Source of the DNA: Candidatus Blautia stercorigallinarum
GTDB taxonomy: Bacteria; Bacillota; Clostridia; Lachnospirales; Lachnospiraceae
Direction of reading: 5' to 3'
Assembly (NCBI GenBank): GCA_019112785.1
Contig: DXIQ01000094.1
Coordinates: forward strand, 1-41,834
Length of the DNA stretch: 41,834 nt
The position numbers were made by a program, and so were the translations under genes. Under the pieces are notes generated by a model. The model saw nothing but the letters and a program-made list of their open reading frames with translations. It did not search any database and was not told the origin of the DNA. Numbering within the stretch: position 1 is the first letter of the stretch; each line of letters opens with the position of its first letter. Shown piece after piece: positions 24,442 to 32,303 of the stretch.

Positions 24442-25933
24442 TTACCGGTACCTCCTGATATTTTCTAAGGACAAAGTACATAACTGTCCCGATATTTTCC
24501 TTGCTTGTGGCCCACACCTTGCCTCCATGGTCCTCCATGATCTTCTTTACGATAGAGAGTCCTATGCCGCTTCCTCCCTGGGAAGAATTTCTGGAGGCGT
24601 CTGTGCGGTAAAAACGGTCAAAGATGTTGGGCAGATCTCTGGCCGCGATCCCTTTTCCATTATCCTCCAGTTCCACCTGGATAAAGTCTCCCACATCTTT
24701 TACCCTGAGATTGATCCGCTTGGTCCTTCCCGGAGCCATATATTTCAGGGAATTGCTGACAATATTATTTACTACTCTCTTGATCTGCTCTGCGTCTGCA
24801 ATAACCATAACTTCCGGCTCCACATAATTGGAATAGGAGAAATCCACACCTTTTGCTTCCAGTTCCACACTGAGATCTTCCGCGCAGTCATCAAAGAAAT
24901 CTGTCACGGAAATCTTGTTAAAGGTATAGGGGATCCGGTTGGTATCCATCTTGGAATAAAAGGTCAGCTCATTGATCAGGCGATCCATATCATTGGCCTT
25001 TGTATATATAGTTTTAATATAGCGTTCCTGCTTCTCCGGGGTATTGGCCACCCCGTCCATGATCCCTTCCACATATCCCTTAATGGCGGTGATAGGTGTT
25101 TTCAGATCATGGGAAATATTGCTGATCAGCTCCTTACTCTCCTTGTCGAAGGCTACCTTTTCCTCAGCATTTTCCTTCAATCTCTGACGCATATCCTCAA
25201 AATCCTGACATAGATCCGCGATCTCGCTGACTCCCTCTGTGGTCACGGAAAAGTTCAGATCCCCTTCCTTGATCTTCCGGGTAGCCATCCGCAGCTTATC
25301 CAGCGGCGCGATCACTCCCCGGTAGATCCACCATGTAAGCCATAAGGCTGTGATCGCCAGGATCAGGATCACGGTAATGATCATAGTTTCCATAAGGTTC
25401 CGAAGCTGGGGAAGCGTCTCAAGGGCATTAGAAACGATATAGACATTCCCTTCCTGGATAGCTGACGTTGAAAAATTGATCTGCTTTACCAGAGACTGGA
25501 CTCTGTCGCCCAGATACACTCTGTCGCTGATATCCGCGTCATCTCCCTGATAGATATTATCCAGCTTCTCGATCAGCTCGCTGGGATAATTGTCACAGCC
25601 AAAATAAGTGATCCTGCCGTTTTCCCGCACCAGGAGATAGGAATTGCTGTCTTCCAGTTCTTTATTCATCTCCTCCAGATACTGTACATCTGTAAAACGG
25701 TCCGGATCATCCTGGGCGGTCTTTTCCAGCTCTTCCGCCGCCTTATTCGTCAGATGGGCCACTACCTCCGCCGTATTGGCAAGGGTCTCGTAAGTGGGAT
25801 CTTCTATCCCATACTGTTTTTCGATCAGGCCCAGCTGGTAATGGCTGAGAGCCCAGAATGCCAGAACAGTAAAGATCACAGGCTCGAGCACAATAATGAA
25901 AAATGAAATGATGATTCTTGTCTTTAGCTTCAT
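24434..25933 (-). CDS. Sensor histidine kinase
   Basis: 499 residues. One membrane helix near 6-29 and another near 188-210 enclose an extracellular sensor region of about 155 residues. HAMP follows (about 211-263), then HisKA with LISNISHDLKTPITAI (the phosphorylated His) and HATPase with VVNNIVSNSLKY, DNGKGI and GSGIGLSIVKKIMEDHGG. The architecture is that of VanS/ResE-like kinases, signal unknown. A -10 box (TATAAT on the minus strand at 25970-25965) lies 32 nt upstream; its -35 is poor. Confidence 0.95.
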   Translation of the reverse strand: MKLKTRIIISFFIIVLEPVIFTVLAFWALSHYQLGLIEKQYGIEDPTYETLANTAEVVAHLTNKAAEELEKTAQDDPDRFTDVQYLEEMNKELEDSNSYLLVRENGRITYFGCDNYPSELIEKLDNIYQGDDADISDRVYLGDRVQSLVKQINFSTSAIQEGNVYIVSNALETLPQLRNLMETMIITVILILAITALWLTWWIYRGVIAPLDKLRMATRKIKEGDLNFSVTTEGVSEIADLCQDFEDMRQRLKENAEEKVAFDKESKELISNISHDLKTPITAIKGYVEGIMDGVANTPEKQERYIKTIYTKANDMDRLINELTFYSKMDTNRIPYTFNKISVTDFFDDCAEDLSVELEAKGVDFSYSNYVEPEVMVIADAEQIKRVVNNIVSNSLKYMAPGRTKRINLRVKDVGDFIQVELEDNGKGIAARDLPNIFDRFYRTDASRNSSQGGSGIGLSIVKKIMEDHGGKVWATSKENIGTVMYFVLRKYQEVPVNE

Positions 25934-26047
25934 ATATGTTCCTGCCTCTTATTTATCTTTGTCCATTATAGCATAATTTTTTTTCTTTTTCCTCTAAAGA
26001 AAAAGGTGCTAAATCTAAACTTTCTATAAAAAATACCAGGAAATACT

Positions 26048-26076
26048 TTGACTTTCCGGTAAAACCCCTCTAAAAT
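26048..26076 (+). promoter_or_regulatory. Promoter of the DUF234-type ATPase gene
   Basis: TTGACT (26048-26053), 17 nt, TAAAAT (26071-26076), near consensus, about 50 nt before the ATG at 26128. Confidence 0.7.
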
Positions 26077-26127
26077 GATGGTGTCCGTATTAACGGTATA
26101 AGAATCTAAGTGTGAAAAGGACAGAAC

Positions 26128-27492
26128 ATGTTTATTGATAAAGACCGATTACTTTCAAAATTAAATAAACTCTATGAGACCCGCATGCCCTGCTGTGTCT
26201 CTCTCTATTCCTATCCCGGAGAGGGAAGATCACGCCTGCTCCAGGAATTTCTGAAAGGAAAAAGAGGACTTTTCTATAAAGCTTCCTGTGTGCCCTGGCA
26301 GGAAAATTTCCGGCTGCTGCGGGATCTGTGCTTACGTGAACTTGGGGAAAATTTTGCCCAGGTTACCAAGACTTCCGGACTGATAAAAGCCCTGAAAAAG
26401 GCTTCTCTTACAGAACCGCTGATACTGGTGCTGGAAGATTTCCAATATCTCTCCGGACAGAACCGCCGCCTTGCCTCCCAGCTTCTCGCATTGGAACAAG
26501 AAGCCCCTTCCTGCAGGCTCTTTGCAATTTTATGTAAATCTTCCAGTCTTTGGGAAAAAGAATCCCCCAGGGAAGAGCAGGCTTTTCGTCTTAGAAATTT
26601 CAACTTTTTTGAAACCTGCCGTCTGTATCCGGACCTTTCTCTCAGGGATCAATTACTGCTGTACAGCGTTACCGGAGGCAATCCCGGACTCCTGGAATAC
26701 TTTTCACCGGAATTTTCCGTCTGCGATAATCTGGAAAAACTGTTTTTCCAGGAAAAAGGCAGTCTGTACCGTCTGGTTCCCGGAAAACTCCAAAGACATT
26801 ATGGGAATTCTCCCCTTATGGGCGGGATCCTGGCTGCCATTGGTTCTACTCCCCGGCACCTTCAGGAAATCTGTGACAGAACAGAGCTCACTCCCAGTGC
26901 CGCCAGCAGTCTCCTGTCTTCTCTGGAAAAGCACGGGATGACTGAAAAGCTGGTCCCTGTTACCGAACCATCTTCCAGCCGCCGGGCTTTATACAGGATT
27001 TCAGACAGCGCTTTCCGCTTCTGGTATACCTGCATCTATCCCTTCCAGGGAGAGATCGAAACAGAAAAAGGCAGGGAAATCTTCCACAATCAGGTGCTTC
27101 CCGGTTTTTCTGTCTATTTAAAAGCTGCCTTTGAAGATATCTGCCGGGATTTTCTCCGCCTGGAACAAAGCCGGGGAGAAACGCCCTTCCCACTGGAACA
27201 GGTAGGTATGTGGTGGGGGCAGCATCCCACCAAAAAGCGTACAGAATACATTCCCATCGCTGCCGCAGGAAAGAAACAGATCCTCCTGGGCGCCTGTTTT
27301 CTCACAGAAGACTGGCTGGATGCAGATGCCCTTTCCAGTCTTCAGAAACATGCCGGACTTTTTCCTGACAGGGAAAAATGGTACTATCTTTTCTCTACTT
27401 CTGATTTTGTGTCAGGGTTTGAGGCTATTTCCGGCAGCCATGTCCGCATATTCCGTTTAGAGGATATGTGCCGTACCATGAATGATCTATGA
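26128..27492 (+). CDS. AAA-type ATPase with DUF234-like C-terminal region (degenerate P-loop)
   Basis: 454 residues. The N-terminal half fits the archaeal-type ATPase family PF01637. YSYPGEGRSRLLQEF (28-40) is at the P-loop position but has Arg34 in place of the catalytic Lys, and LILVLEDFQYL (98-108) is Walker B with Asp-Phe rather than Asp-Glu. A winged-helix-like stretch follows (about 235-285). YRISDSAFRFWYTCIYP (about 291-308) and YLKAAFEDICRDFL match the DUF234 part. The function of this family is poorly known; cysteines and hydrolysis-impairing changes suggest a regulatory or structural ATP-binding protein. A small Xre-type regulator gene follows at 117 nt. Confidence 0.82.
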   Translation: MFIDKDRLLSKLNKLYETRMPCCVSLYSYPGEGRSRLLQEFLKGKRGLFYKASCVPWQENFRLLRDLCLRELGENFAQVTKTSGLIKALKKASLTEPLILVLEDFQYLSGQNRRLASQLLALEQEAPSCRLFAILCKSSSLWEKESPREEQAFRLRNFNFFETCRLYPDLSLRDQLLLYSVTGGNPGLLEYFSPEFSVCDNLEKLFFQEKGSLYRLVPGKLQRHYGNSPLMGGILAAIGSTPRHLQEICDRTELTPSAASSLLSSLEKHGMTEKLVPVTEPSSSRRALYRISDSAFRFWYTCIYPFQGEIETEKGREIFHNQVLPGFSVYLKAAFEDICRDFLRLEQSRGETPFPLEQVGMWWGQHPTKKRTEYIPIAAAGKKQILLGACFLTEDWLDADALSSLQKHAGLFPDREKWYYLFSTSDFVSGFEAISGSHVRIFRLEDMCRTMNDL

Positions 27493-27608
27493 TTTGCATT
27501 TTCCTGATATTACTTTGCTTATGTTTTTATGGCATTGCATTTGCACATTTACAGTTTGTTTTTGCCAGATATTTCCAATGCTATAGTGTAGCAAAAAGGA
27601 GATTGGCA

Positions 27609-27848
27609 ATGACAGAAGATAAGCGTCTGAAACAGCTCCGGGAACTGGGGCTTACCATTTCCTATTACCGCAAATTAAAAGGCCTGACTCAGGGACAGCT
27701 GGCTTCCCTGGTGGGCTTAAGCAGGACCCATATCAGCAATATCGAAGCACCAAATATCAAAACATCCATATCTCTGGACAGTCTTCTGGATATTGCTGAG
27801 GCTCTGGGCATACCGGTAAAGGATCTGTTTGATTTCAGAGGAATTTAA
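27609..27848 (+). CDS. Small Xre-family helix-turn-helix regulator
   Basis: 79 residues from the ATG at 27609 behind AAAGGAG; the open frame upstream to 27489 has no ribosome binding site. The HTH spans about 15-70 (GLTISYYRKLKGLTQGQLASLVGLSRTHISNIEA), followed by DSLLDIAEALGIPVKDLFDF, typical of single-domain Xre regulators. A TATAGT -10 box at 27582-27587 suggests it can be transcribed apart from the ATPase gene. Its stop codon is fused to the left arm of the large hairpin at 27847-28013. Confidence 0.88.
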   Translation: MTEDKRLKQLRELGLTISYYRKLKGLTQGQLASLVGLSRTHISNIEAPNIKTSISLDSLLDIAEALGIPVKDLFDFRGI

Positions 27849-28013
27849 AAAGCGGGGAGCTGCCGCATTAGTCATATTTCAGGAATATTTAAACATTTTA
27901 TGCGAATGTGTCGAGCATAGCTTTGAGACCATAGGCTCAAAGCAGCGCAGACTGAGCAATAAAATGTTTAAATATTCTCGATTTTGATTAATGCGACAGC
28001 TCCCCGCTTTTTT
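27847..28013. terminator. Very large nested hairpin, bidirectional terminator between Xre gene and metK
   Basis: The outer arms GCGGGGAGCTG / CAGCTCCCCGC and CGCATTA / TAATGCG are flanked by A-runs and T-runs on both sides. Inside, a perfect 19-bp stem (27883-27901 with 27959-27977) encloses an 8-bp stem (27920-27927 with 27936-27943). The whole 167 bases fold as one structure. The ends act as a terminator in both directions; the inner part looks like an inserted palindromic element. Confidence 0.75.
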
Positions 28014-28033
28014 CTTCTATTTTACGATACCAG

Positions 28034-28098
28034 GCTTGTGGGAGCGCGAAGTGCAGAACAATCCGCAGGTATCATAGTTGGGGTCTTTTGACCCCAAC
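28034..28098 (+). repeat. Structured intergenic element, locus 1 (partial)
   Basis: TTGT...GGGA-GCGC-GAA-GTGC-AGA...ACAA (28036-28061) matches stem B of the array units at 34 kb. It is followed by GGTATCAT (28068-28075) and a perfect 9-bp hairpin with TTTT loop (28077-28098). It lies 6 nt from the metK stop, and no T-run follows on the metK strand. Confidence 0.55.
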
Positions 28099-28104
28099 AT
28101 CATT

Positions 28105-29298
28105 TTACTGTTCCAGATATTTTTTCAGGGTATCTGCTCTGTCCAGTTTCTCCCAGGGCAGATCCAGATCATTTCTTCCGAAATGTCCATATGCGGCTGT
28201 TTGTTTATAGATCGGACGGCGCAGATCCAGCATTTTGATGATCCCTGCCGGTCTCAGATCGAAGTTCTCCCGGATGATTTCTACCAGACGGTTATCGGAA
28301 AGCTTTCCTGTACCAAAGGTATCCACCATAATTGAAGTAGGATGTGCAACGCCGATCGCATAGGACAGCTGGATCTCGCATTTCTTTGCCAGGCCTGCTG
28401 CCACCAGATTCTTTGCCACATAACGGGCTGCATAAGCTGCGGAACGGTCTACCTTGGTGCAATCCTTTCCTGAGAAGGCTCCGCCGCCATGACGGGCATA
28501 TCCGCCGTAAGTATCCACAATGATCTTACGTCCTGTCAGACCGCTGTCTCCATGAGGTCCGCCGATAACGAAACGGCCTGTGGGATTAATAAAGAATTTT
28601 GTATTTTCATCAACCATATCCTTTGGCAGGATAGGATCAAAGACATATTTCTTAATATCTTCATGGATCTGTTCCTGAGTCACTTCCGGATCGTGCTGGG
28701 TAGAAAGCACTACCGCATCCAGACGTACAGGTCTGTCATTTTCATCATATTCTACCGTTACCTGTGTCTTTCCGTCCGGTCTTAAATAGGTCAGAGTGCC
28801 GTCTTTGCGGACTTTTGTCAGCTGTCTTGCCAGCTTATGAGCCAGAGCGATAGGATAAGGCATATATTCTTCTGTCTCGTCTGTAGCGAAACCGAACATC
28901 ATACCCTGGTCGCCGGCACCGATAGCGTCCAGCTCTTCCTCGGACATTTTATGCTCTTTTGCTTCTAATGCCTTGTCCACACCCAGAGCAATATCTGCAG
29001 ACTGCTCGTCAATGGTAGTGATCACACCGCAGGTGTCTGCGTCAAAACCATATTTTGCTCTTGTATATCCGATCTCTCTTACAGTGTCCCGGACAATCTT
29101 GGGGATATCCACATAGGCTTTCGTGGTGATCTCTCCCATGACCATGACCATTCCTGTAGTGGTGGCTGTCTCGCAGGCCACGCGGCTCATAGGATCTTTT
29201 TCCATAAGGGCATCCAGGATAGCGTCAGAAATGGCATCGCACATTTTATCCGGATGGCCTTCTGTAACAGATTCTGATGTAAATAATCTTTTTTCCAT
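28105..29298 (-). CDS. metK: S-adenosylmethionine synthetase
   Basis: 397 residues, the family length. It makes SAM from methionine and ATP in the cytosol. [22 protein letters not shown] at the start, [15 protein letters not shown] in the middle and [23 protein letters not shown] with HGGGA are the diagnostic ATP/methionine-site motifs and are intact. It is controlled by a SAM-I riboswitch (29403-29502), giving feedback by its own product. SAM supply is relevant to the rRNA and tRNA methyltransferases in the window, though there is no operon link. Confidence 0.98.
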   Translation of the reverse strand: MEKRLFTSESVTEGHPDKMCDAISDAILDALMEKDPMSRVACETATTTGMVMVMGEITTKAYVDIPKIVRDTVREIGYTRAKYGFDADTCGVITTIDEQSADIALGVDKALEAKEHKMSEEELDAIGAGDQGMMFGFATDETEEYMPYPIALAHKLARQLTKVRKDGTLTYLRPDGKTQVTVEYDENDRPVRLDAVVLSTQHDPEVTQEQIHEDIKKYVFDPILPKDMVDENTKFFINPTGRFVIGGPHGDSGLTGRKIIVDTYGGYARHGGGAFSGKDCTKVDRSAAYAARYVAKNLVAAGLAKKCEIQLSYAIGVAHPTSIMVDTFGTGKLSDNRLVEIIRENFDLRPAGIIKMLDLRRPIYKQTAAYGHFGRNDLDLPWEKLDRADTLKKYLEQ

Positions 29299-29357
29299 GT
29301 TGTTCTCCTTTCATTTATCTTTCGCCCATTCAGGGAAACTGATGTATTCTGCCATAG

Positions 29358-29381
29358 GAAAGGGCCCGCATAAGCGGACCC
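29358..29381 (-). terminator. Probable terminator of the SAM-I riboswitch
   Basis: On the minus strand GGGTCCGC-TTAT-GCGGGCCC (one G-U pair) followed by TTTCCT. The T-run is short, so efficiency is uncertain; position between aptamer and metK fits an expression platform. Confidence 0.55.
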
Positions 29382-29402
29382 ACATATGATACAATATGAA
29401 TC

Positions 29403-29502
29403 CTCTTATTGTTCGATTTATTCGCTCAGGTTGGCACCTTCCGCATAGCGGGGTTGCCGTGACTTCACAGTTCCTATGTAACTCCATCACTCTGAATAAG
29501 AG
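29403..29502 (-). ncRNA. SAM-I riboswitch (S box)
   Basis: On the minus strand P1 is formed by CTCTTATT and AATAAGAG. Between them lie AGAGTGATGGAG, then GAAGTCACGGCAACC and GGAAGGTGCCAACC, the conserved S-box core in correct order. It lies about 100 nt upstream of metK, which it should repress when SAM is plentiful. Confidence 0.93.
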
Positions 29503-29534
29503 AAATAATATCCTTTGTTCAATTTTCGAATACT

Positions 29535-29563
29535 ACATTAACGCTTTTTCCTCTCTGCGTCAA
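29535..29563 (-). promoter_or_regulatory. Promoter of metK and its riboswitch
   Basis: Minus strand TTGACG (29563-29558), 17 nt, TAATGT (29540-29535), about 30 nt before P1 of the riboswitch. The -35 box lies only a few bases after the murA stop. Confidence 0.45.
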
Positions 29564-29573
29564 GTACTATTTT

Positions 29574-30866
29574 TCATCCAACCCGAAGCTGGAATTTTTT
29601 AATCTCTTTCTCACTGGACACTTTTTCGATCTCTGCGCCCAGAGCTCTCAGCTTTTCTTCAAAACGCTCATATCCTCTCTGGATATATACGATATCGTCT
29701 ACAATAGTTATCCCTTCTGCTGCAAGTCCGGCGATGACCAGGGCAGCCCCTGCACGAAGGTCCGGAGCACTGACCTGGGCTCCGGTCAGCTTTTCCACCC
29801 CATTGACAATGGCAGTGTTGCCTTCTACTTTGATATCTGCGCCCATACGCACCAGCTCAGCCGCATATTTGAAACGGTTTTCAAAAATACTTTCTGTAAT
29901 GATACTTGTCCCTTCCGCCAGAGTCAGAGCCACTGCAAACTGGGGCTGCATATCTGTAGGATATCCAGGATACGGCATAGTCTTTACATTGGTCCGTTTC
30001 AGCCGTTTATTGGCAACTACACGGACGGCGTCGTCAAATTCCTCTACCTGACATCCGATTTCTTCAAGTTTCGCAGTAGTTGCCTCCAGATGCTTGGGAA
30101 TGACATTTTTCACCATAACATCACCCATAGTAGCAGCAGCGGCGCACATAAAGGTTCCCGCTTCAATCTGATCCGGAATAATGGAATAGCTGGTACCGTG
30201 AAGTTTTTCCACTCCTCTGATACGGATCACATCAGTACCTGCTCCCTTGATATTAGCGCCCATACTGTTCAGGAAGTTGGCTACGTCTACTACATGAGGC
30301 TCTTTGGCCGCATTTTCAATAGTGGTATTTCCGTTTGCCATAGCTGCTGCCATCATGATATTGATCGTAGCCCCTACAGAAACCATGTCCAGGAAAATAT
30401 GTTTTCCTCTCAATTCCTCTGCCTTAGCCACTACAGCTCCGTGGATAATATCCACAGATGCGCCCAGAGCACGAAATCCCTTCAGATGCTGGTCAATAGG
30501 ACGGCTGCCGATGTTGCAGCCTCCCGGAAGAGGGACCTCTGCATTTTTATATTTGCCAAGAAGAGCTCCTAAAAGATAATAGGACGCCCGGATCTTCTTT
30601 ATATATTCATACTCGACAGTAATATTTCCAATTGTAGCTCCTACGATCCTTACTTCTGTAGGACTGATACGGTCCACAGTAGCACCGATCTCTCTGATAG
30701 CTTCCAGCAGAACATTGATGTCCCGCACATCCGGCAGATTCTCGATATGCACAGCCTCGTCTGTCATGATCGCTGCTGCCAGGATAGCCAGAGCCGCGTT
30801 CTTTGCGCCGCCTATCTCTACTTCTCCCACTAAAGGATTTCCGCCTTTGATAATATACTGTTCCAT
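29574..30866 (-). CDS. murA: UDP-N-acetylglucosamine 1-carboxyvinyltransferase
   Basis: 430 residues from the ATG at 30866 (AGAGG upstream at 7 nt); a GTG at 30872 is in frame but overlaps the ribosome binding site. It catalyses the first committed step of peptidoglycan synthesis, adding enolpyruvate to UDP-GlcNAc. IGGAKNAAL, LPGGCNIGSRPIDQHLKG (Cys117, the fosfomycin-binding residue) and YPTDMQPQ are intact, so it should be fosfomycin-sensitive. Many Firmicutes have two murA copies; which one this is cannot be told. Its 5' leader carries the structured element at 30991-31092. Confidence 0.97.
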   Translation of the reverse strand: MEQYIIKGGNPLVGEVEIGGAKNAALAILAAAIMTDEAVHIENLPDVRDINVLLEAIREIGATVDRISPTEVRIVGATIGNITVEYEYIKKIRASYYLLGALLGKYKNAEVPLPGGCNIGSRPIDQHLKGFRALGASVDIIHGAVVAKAEELRGKHIFLDMVSVGATINIMMAAAMANGNTTIENAAKEPHVVDVANFLNSMGANIKGAGTDVIRIRGVEKLHGTSYSIIPDQIEAGTFMCAAAATMGDVMVKNVIPKHLEATTAKLEEIGCQVEEFDDAVRVVANKRLKRTNVKTMPYPGYPTDMQPQFAVALTLAEGTSIITESIFENRFKYAAELVRMGADIKVEGNTAIVNGVEKLTGAQVSAPDLRAGAALVIAGLAAEGITIVDDIVYIQRGYERFEEKLRALGAEIEKVSSEKEIKKFQLRVG

Positions 30867-30990
30867 ATACACACCTCTTATTTTGGCTTATGCCCGTCTA
30901 TATTTAACAGCCTGTCCCAGGAACAGGCCCTTATACTCCATTTTCCCCTGTAATACAATCCGTCCCATAAGGAACTTCCATCACTATAAT

Positions 30991-31092
30991 ACCATAAATT
31001 GCTCCGCATTTCATGCTCATGTTTTACGGGTCCCAACGCCATGTTTTTTCATGCAGGCATGAAACACATGGCTTTTGGACCCTTGGTATCAT
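30991..31092 (-). repeat. Structured intergenic element, locus 2, in the murA leader
   Basis: On the minus strand: ATGATACC, then a long hairpin (31082-31028) with outer GGGTCC/GGACCC, middle GCCATGT/ACATGGC and apical TTTCATGC-CT-GCATGAAA, then CGTAAAACATGAGCATG and GCGGAGCAATT. The same order occurs at 34040-34130, with the middle stem changed on both sides. It lies between the predicted murA promoter and start codon. The gene-free 30867-31195 stretch otherwise holds only that promoter. Confidence 0.65.
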
Positions 31093-31111
31093 TTTATGAC
31101 TTAACCATAAT

Positions 31112-31141
31112 ATTATAACAGATAAATGTTTTTGTAAACAA
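31112..31141 (-). promoter_or_regulatory. Promoter of murA
   Basis: Minus strand TTGTTT (31141-31136), 18 nt, TATAAT (31117-31112) in very AT-rich DNA. It implies a leader of about 240 nt that contains the structured element. Confidence 0.55.
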
Positions 31142-31195
31142 AAATTAAAATTTTGCCCTTATTCTTTTTACGTAAATTTTATTTTAATTCTGTAA

Positions 31196-31702
31196 TTATT
31201 GAAGGATTTCCAATATTTTCTGCAAAGTTCCTTCTGCATTGGTTTTTTCCTCGTCAATTATATAATCTGCATATTTTTCGTAAAGAGGCACTCTTTCTTC
31301 GTAAAGATCTTTCAGTGTCTGGCCTTTTTTCAGGACCACGCCTCTTCCGATCAGATTGCTGAGTCGTCTGTTCAGGATCTGATAATCCAGTTTCAGATAT
31401 ATGACTGTGCCGATTTTTTTCAGATGTTCCATGGCCTCCTGACAGTATACCACACTGCCCCCTGTGGCGATCACGGATTTTTCTGTGTCTATGGACTTAT
31501 TCACACGATTTTCAATCCTCAGAAACCCATCCTGCCCTTCTCTGGCAATTATATCTTTCAGCAGCTGTTTCTCTTCTTTCTGGATCAGCAGGTCAGAATC
31601 CACAAAAGTATAGCCCAGGACTTTCGCAAGGATAACTCCTACTGTGCTCTTCCCTGATCCCGGCATACCGATCAGTACTATATTTTCTTTCTGGTCTTTC
31701 AT
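31196..31702 (-). CDS. aroK: Shikimate kinase
   Basis: 168 residues, the family norm. It phosphorylates shikimate in aromatic amino acid synthesis. IGMPGSGKSTVG is the P-loop, FVDSD the shikimate-binding Asp region, FLRIEN and IATGGSVV the further substrate loops, and LIGRGVVL the lid Arg. It overlaps the flavin reductase-like gene by 4 nt (ATGA). No other aro gene is adjacent. Confidence 0.95.
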   Translation of the reverse strand: MKDQKENIVLIGMPGSGKSTVGVILAKVLGYTFVDSDLLIQKEEKQLLKDIIAREGQDGFLRIENRVNKSIDTEKSVIATGGSVVYCQEAMEHLKKIGTVIYLKLDYQILNRRLSNLIGRGVVLKKGQTLKDLYEERVPLYEKYADYIIDEEKTNAEGTLQKILEILQ

Positions 31703-32283
31703 TTCTTCTGTTTCTTTTTTCTCCTTTTTTTGATACTGTACCCGAATGTTCCCAGCTTTTTCCCAAGTCCATAATATTCTCCATGGGAGTATACAATAGG
31801 CCGGGCCAGTGCCAGGTCGAATTTTCCTTTTTCATCCATGTATTCTTTGTCTACGTGGACAGCCAGCACATCTGCGGTGAATACCCGGTGGCTTCCGTAA
31901 TCTTTTTCTTCCCGGACTCTGCACTCTATGGATACCGGAGACTCCTTGATCATAGGAGCTCCCACATGGGAAGCCGGCTCCCTGGTCAGTCCTGTTTCCA
32001 GAAATTTATCCACATCTCTTCCTGATTTTACCCCGCAGTAATCTGTAGCAAAAGCCAGTTTTTCTGTAGTAAGGTTGATCACAAATTCTCCGGTTTCATG
32101 GAGCATCCGGTAAGTGTAGCGTTCAGGTCTCACGGAAATAGACACCATAGGCGGATTGGTACACACTGTGCCGGCCCATGCTACTGTAATAATATTATCA
32201 TGCCCTTCCTCATCCGCCGCCGTTACCATGACCACCGGCAGAGGATACAGCATATTTCCCGGTTTCCATTCTATTTTACTCAT
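31699..32283 (-). CDS. Flavin reductase-like (FMN-binding split barrel) protein
   Basis: 194 residues. LPVVMVTAADEEGHDNIITVAWAGTVCTNPPMVSISV is the FMN-binding opening of the flavin reductase-like family (PF01613), and TDYCGVKSGRDVDKF follows. These cytosolic proteins bind FMN and reduce it with NAD(P)H or act as FMN-dependent redox enzymes; the substrate is not known. The C-terminus is a run of Lys/Arg. It is translationally coupled to aroK. Confidence 0.9.
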   Translation of the reverse strand: MSKIEWKPGNMLYPLPVVMVTAADEEGHDNIITVAWAGTVCTNPPMVSISVRPERYTYRMLHETGEFVINLTTEKLAFATDYCGVKSGRDVDKFLETGLTREPASHVGAPMIKESPVSIECRVREEKDYGSHRVFTADVLAVHVDKEYMDEKGKFDLALARPIVYSHGEYYGLGKKLGTFGYSIKKRRKKKQKK

Positions 32284-32303
32284 ATCTGTCCTGTCTCCTT
32301 ATC

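Noticed and set aside
27489-27608. N-terminal extension of the Xre gene with a hydrophobic stretch
   Set aside because: No ribosome binding site at 27489; AAAGGAG sits before the ATG at 27609 and a -10 box lies inside the extension.
26128-27848. Toxin-antitoxin or phage-defence system
   Set aside because: The ATPase and Xre genes are 117 bases apart with no toxin domain or mobile-element context; the evidence is too thin to call it.
28077-28098. Terminator of metK
   Set aside because: A perfect 9-bp hairpin but no T-run on the metK strand; termination more likely occurs at the large hairpin further on.
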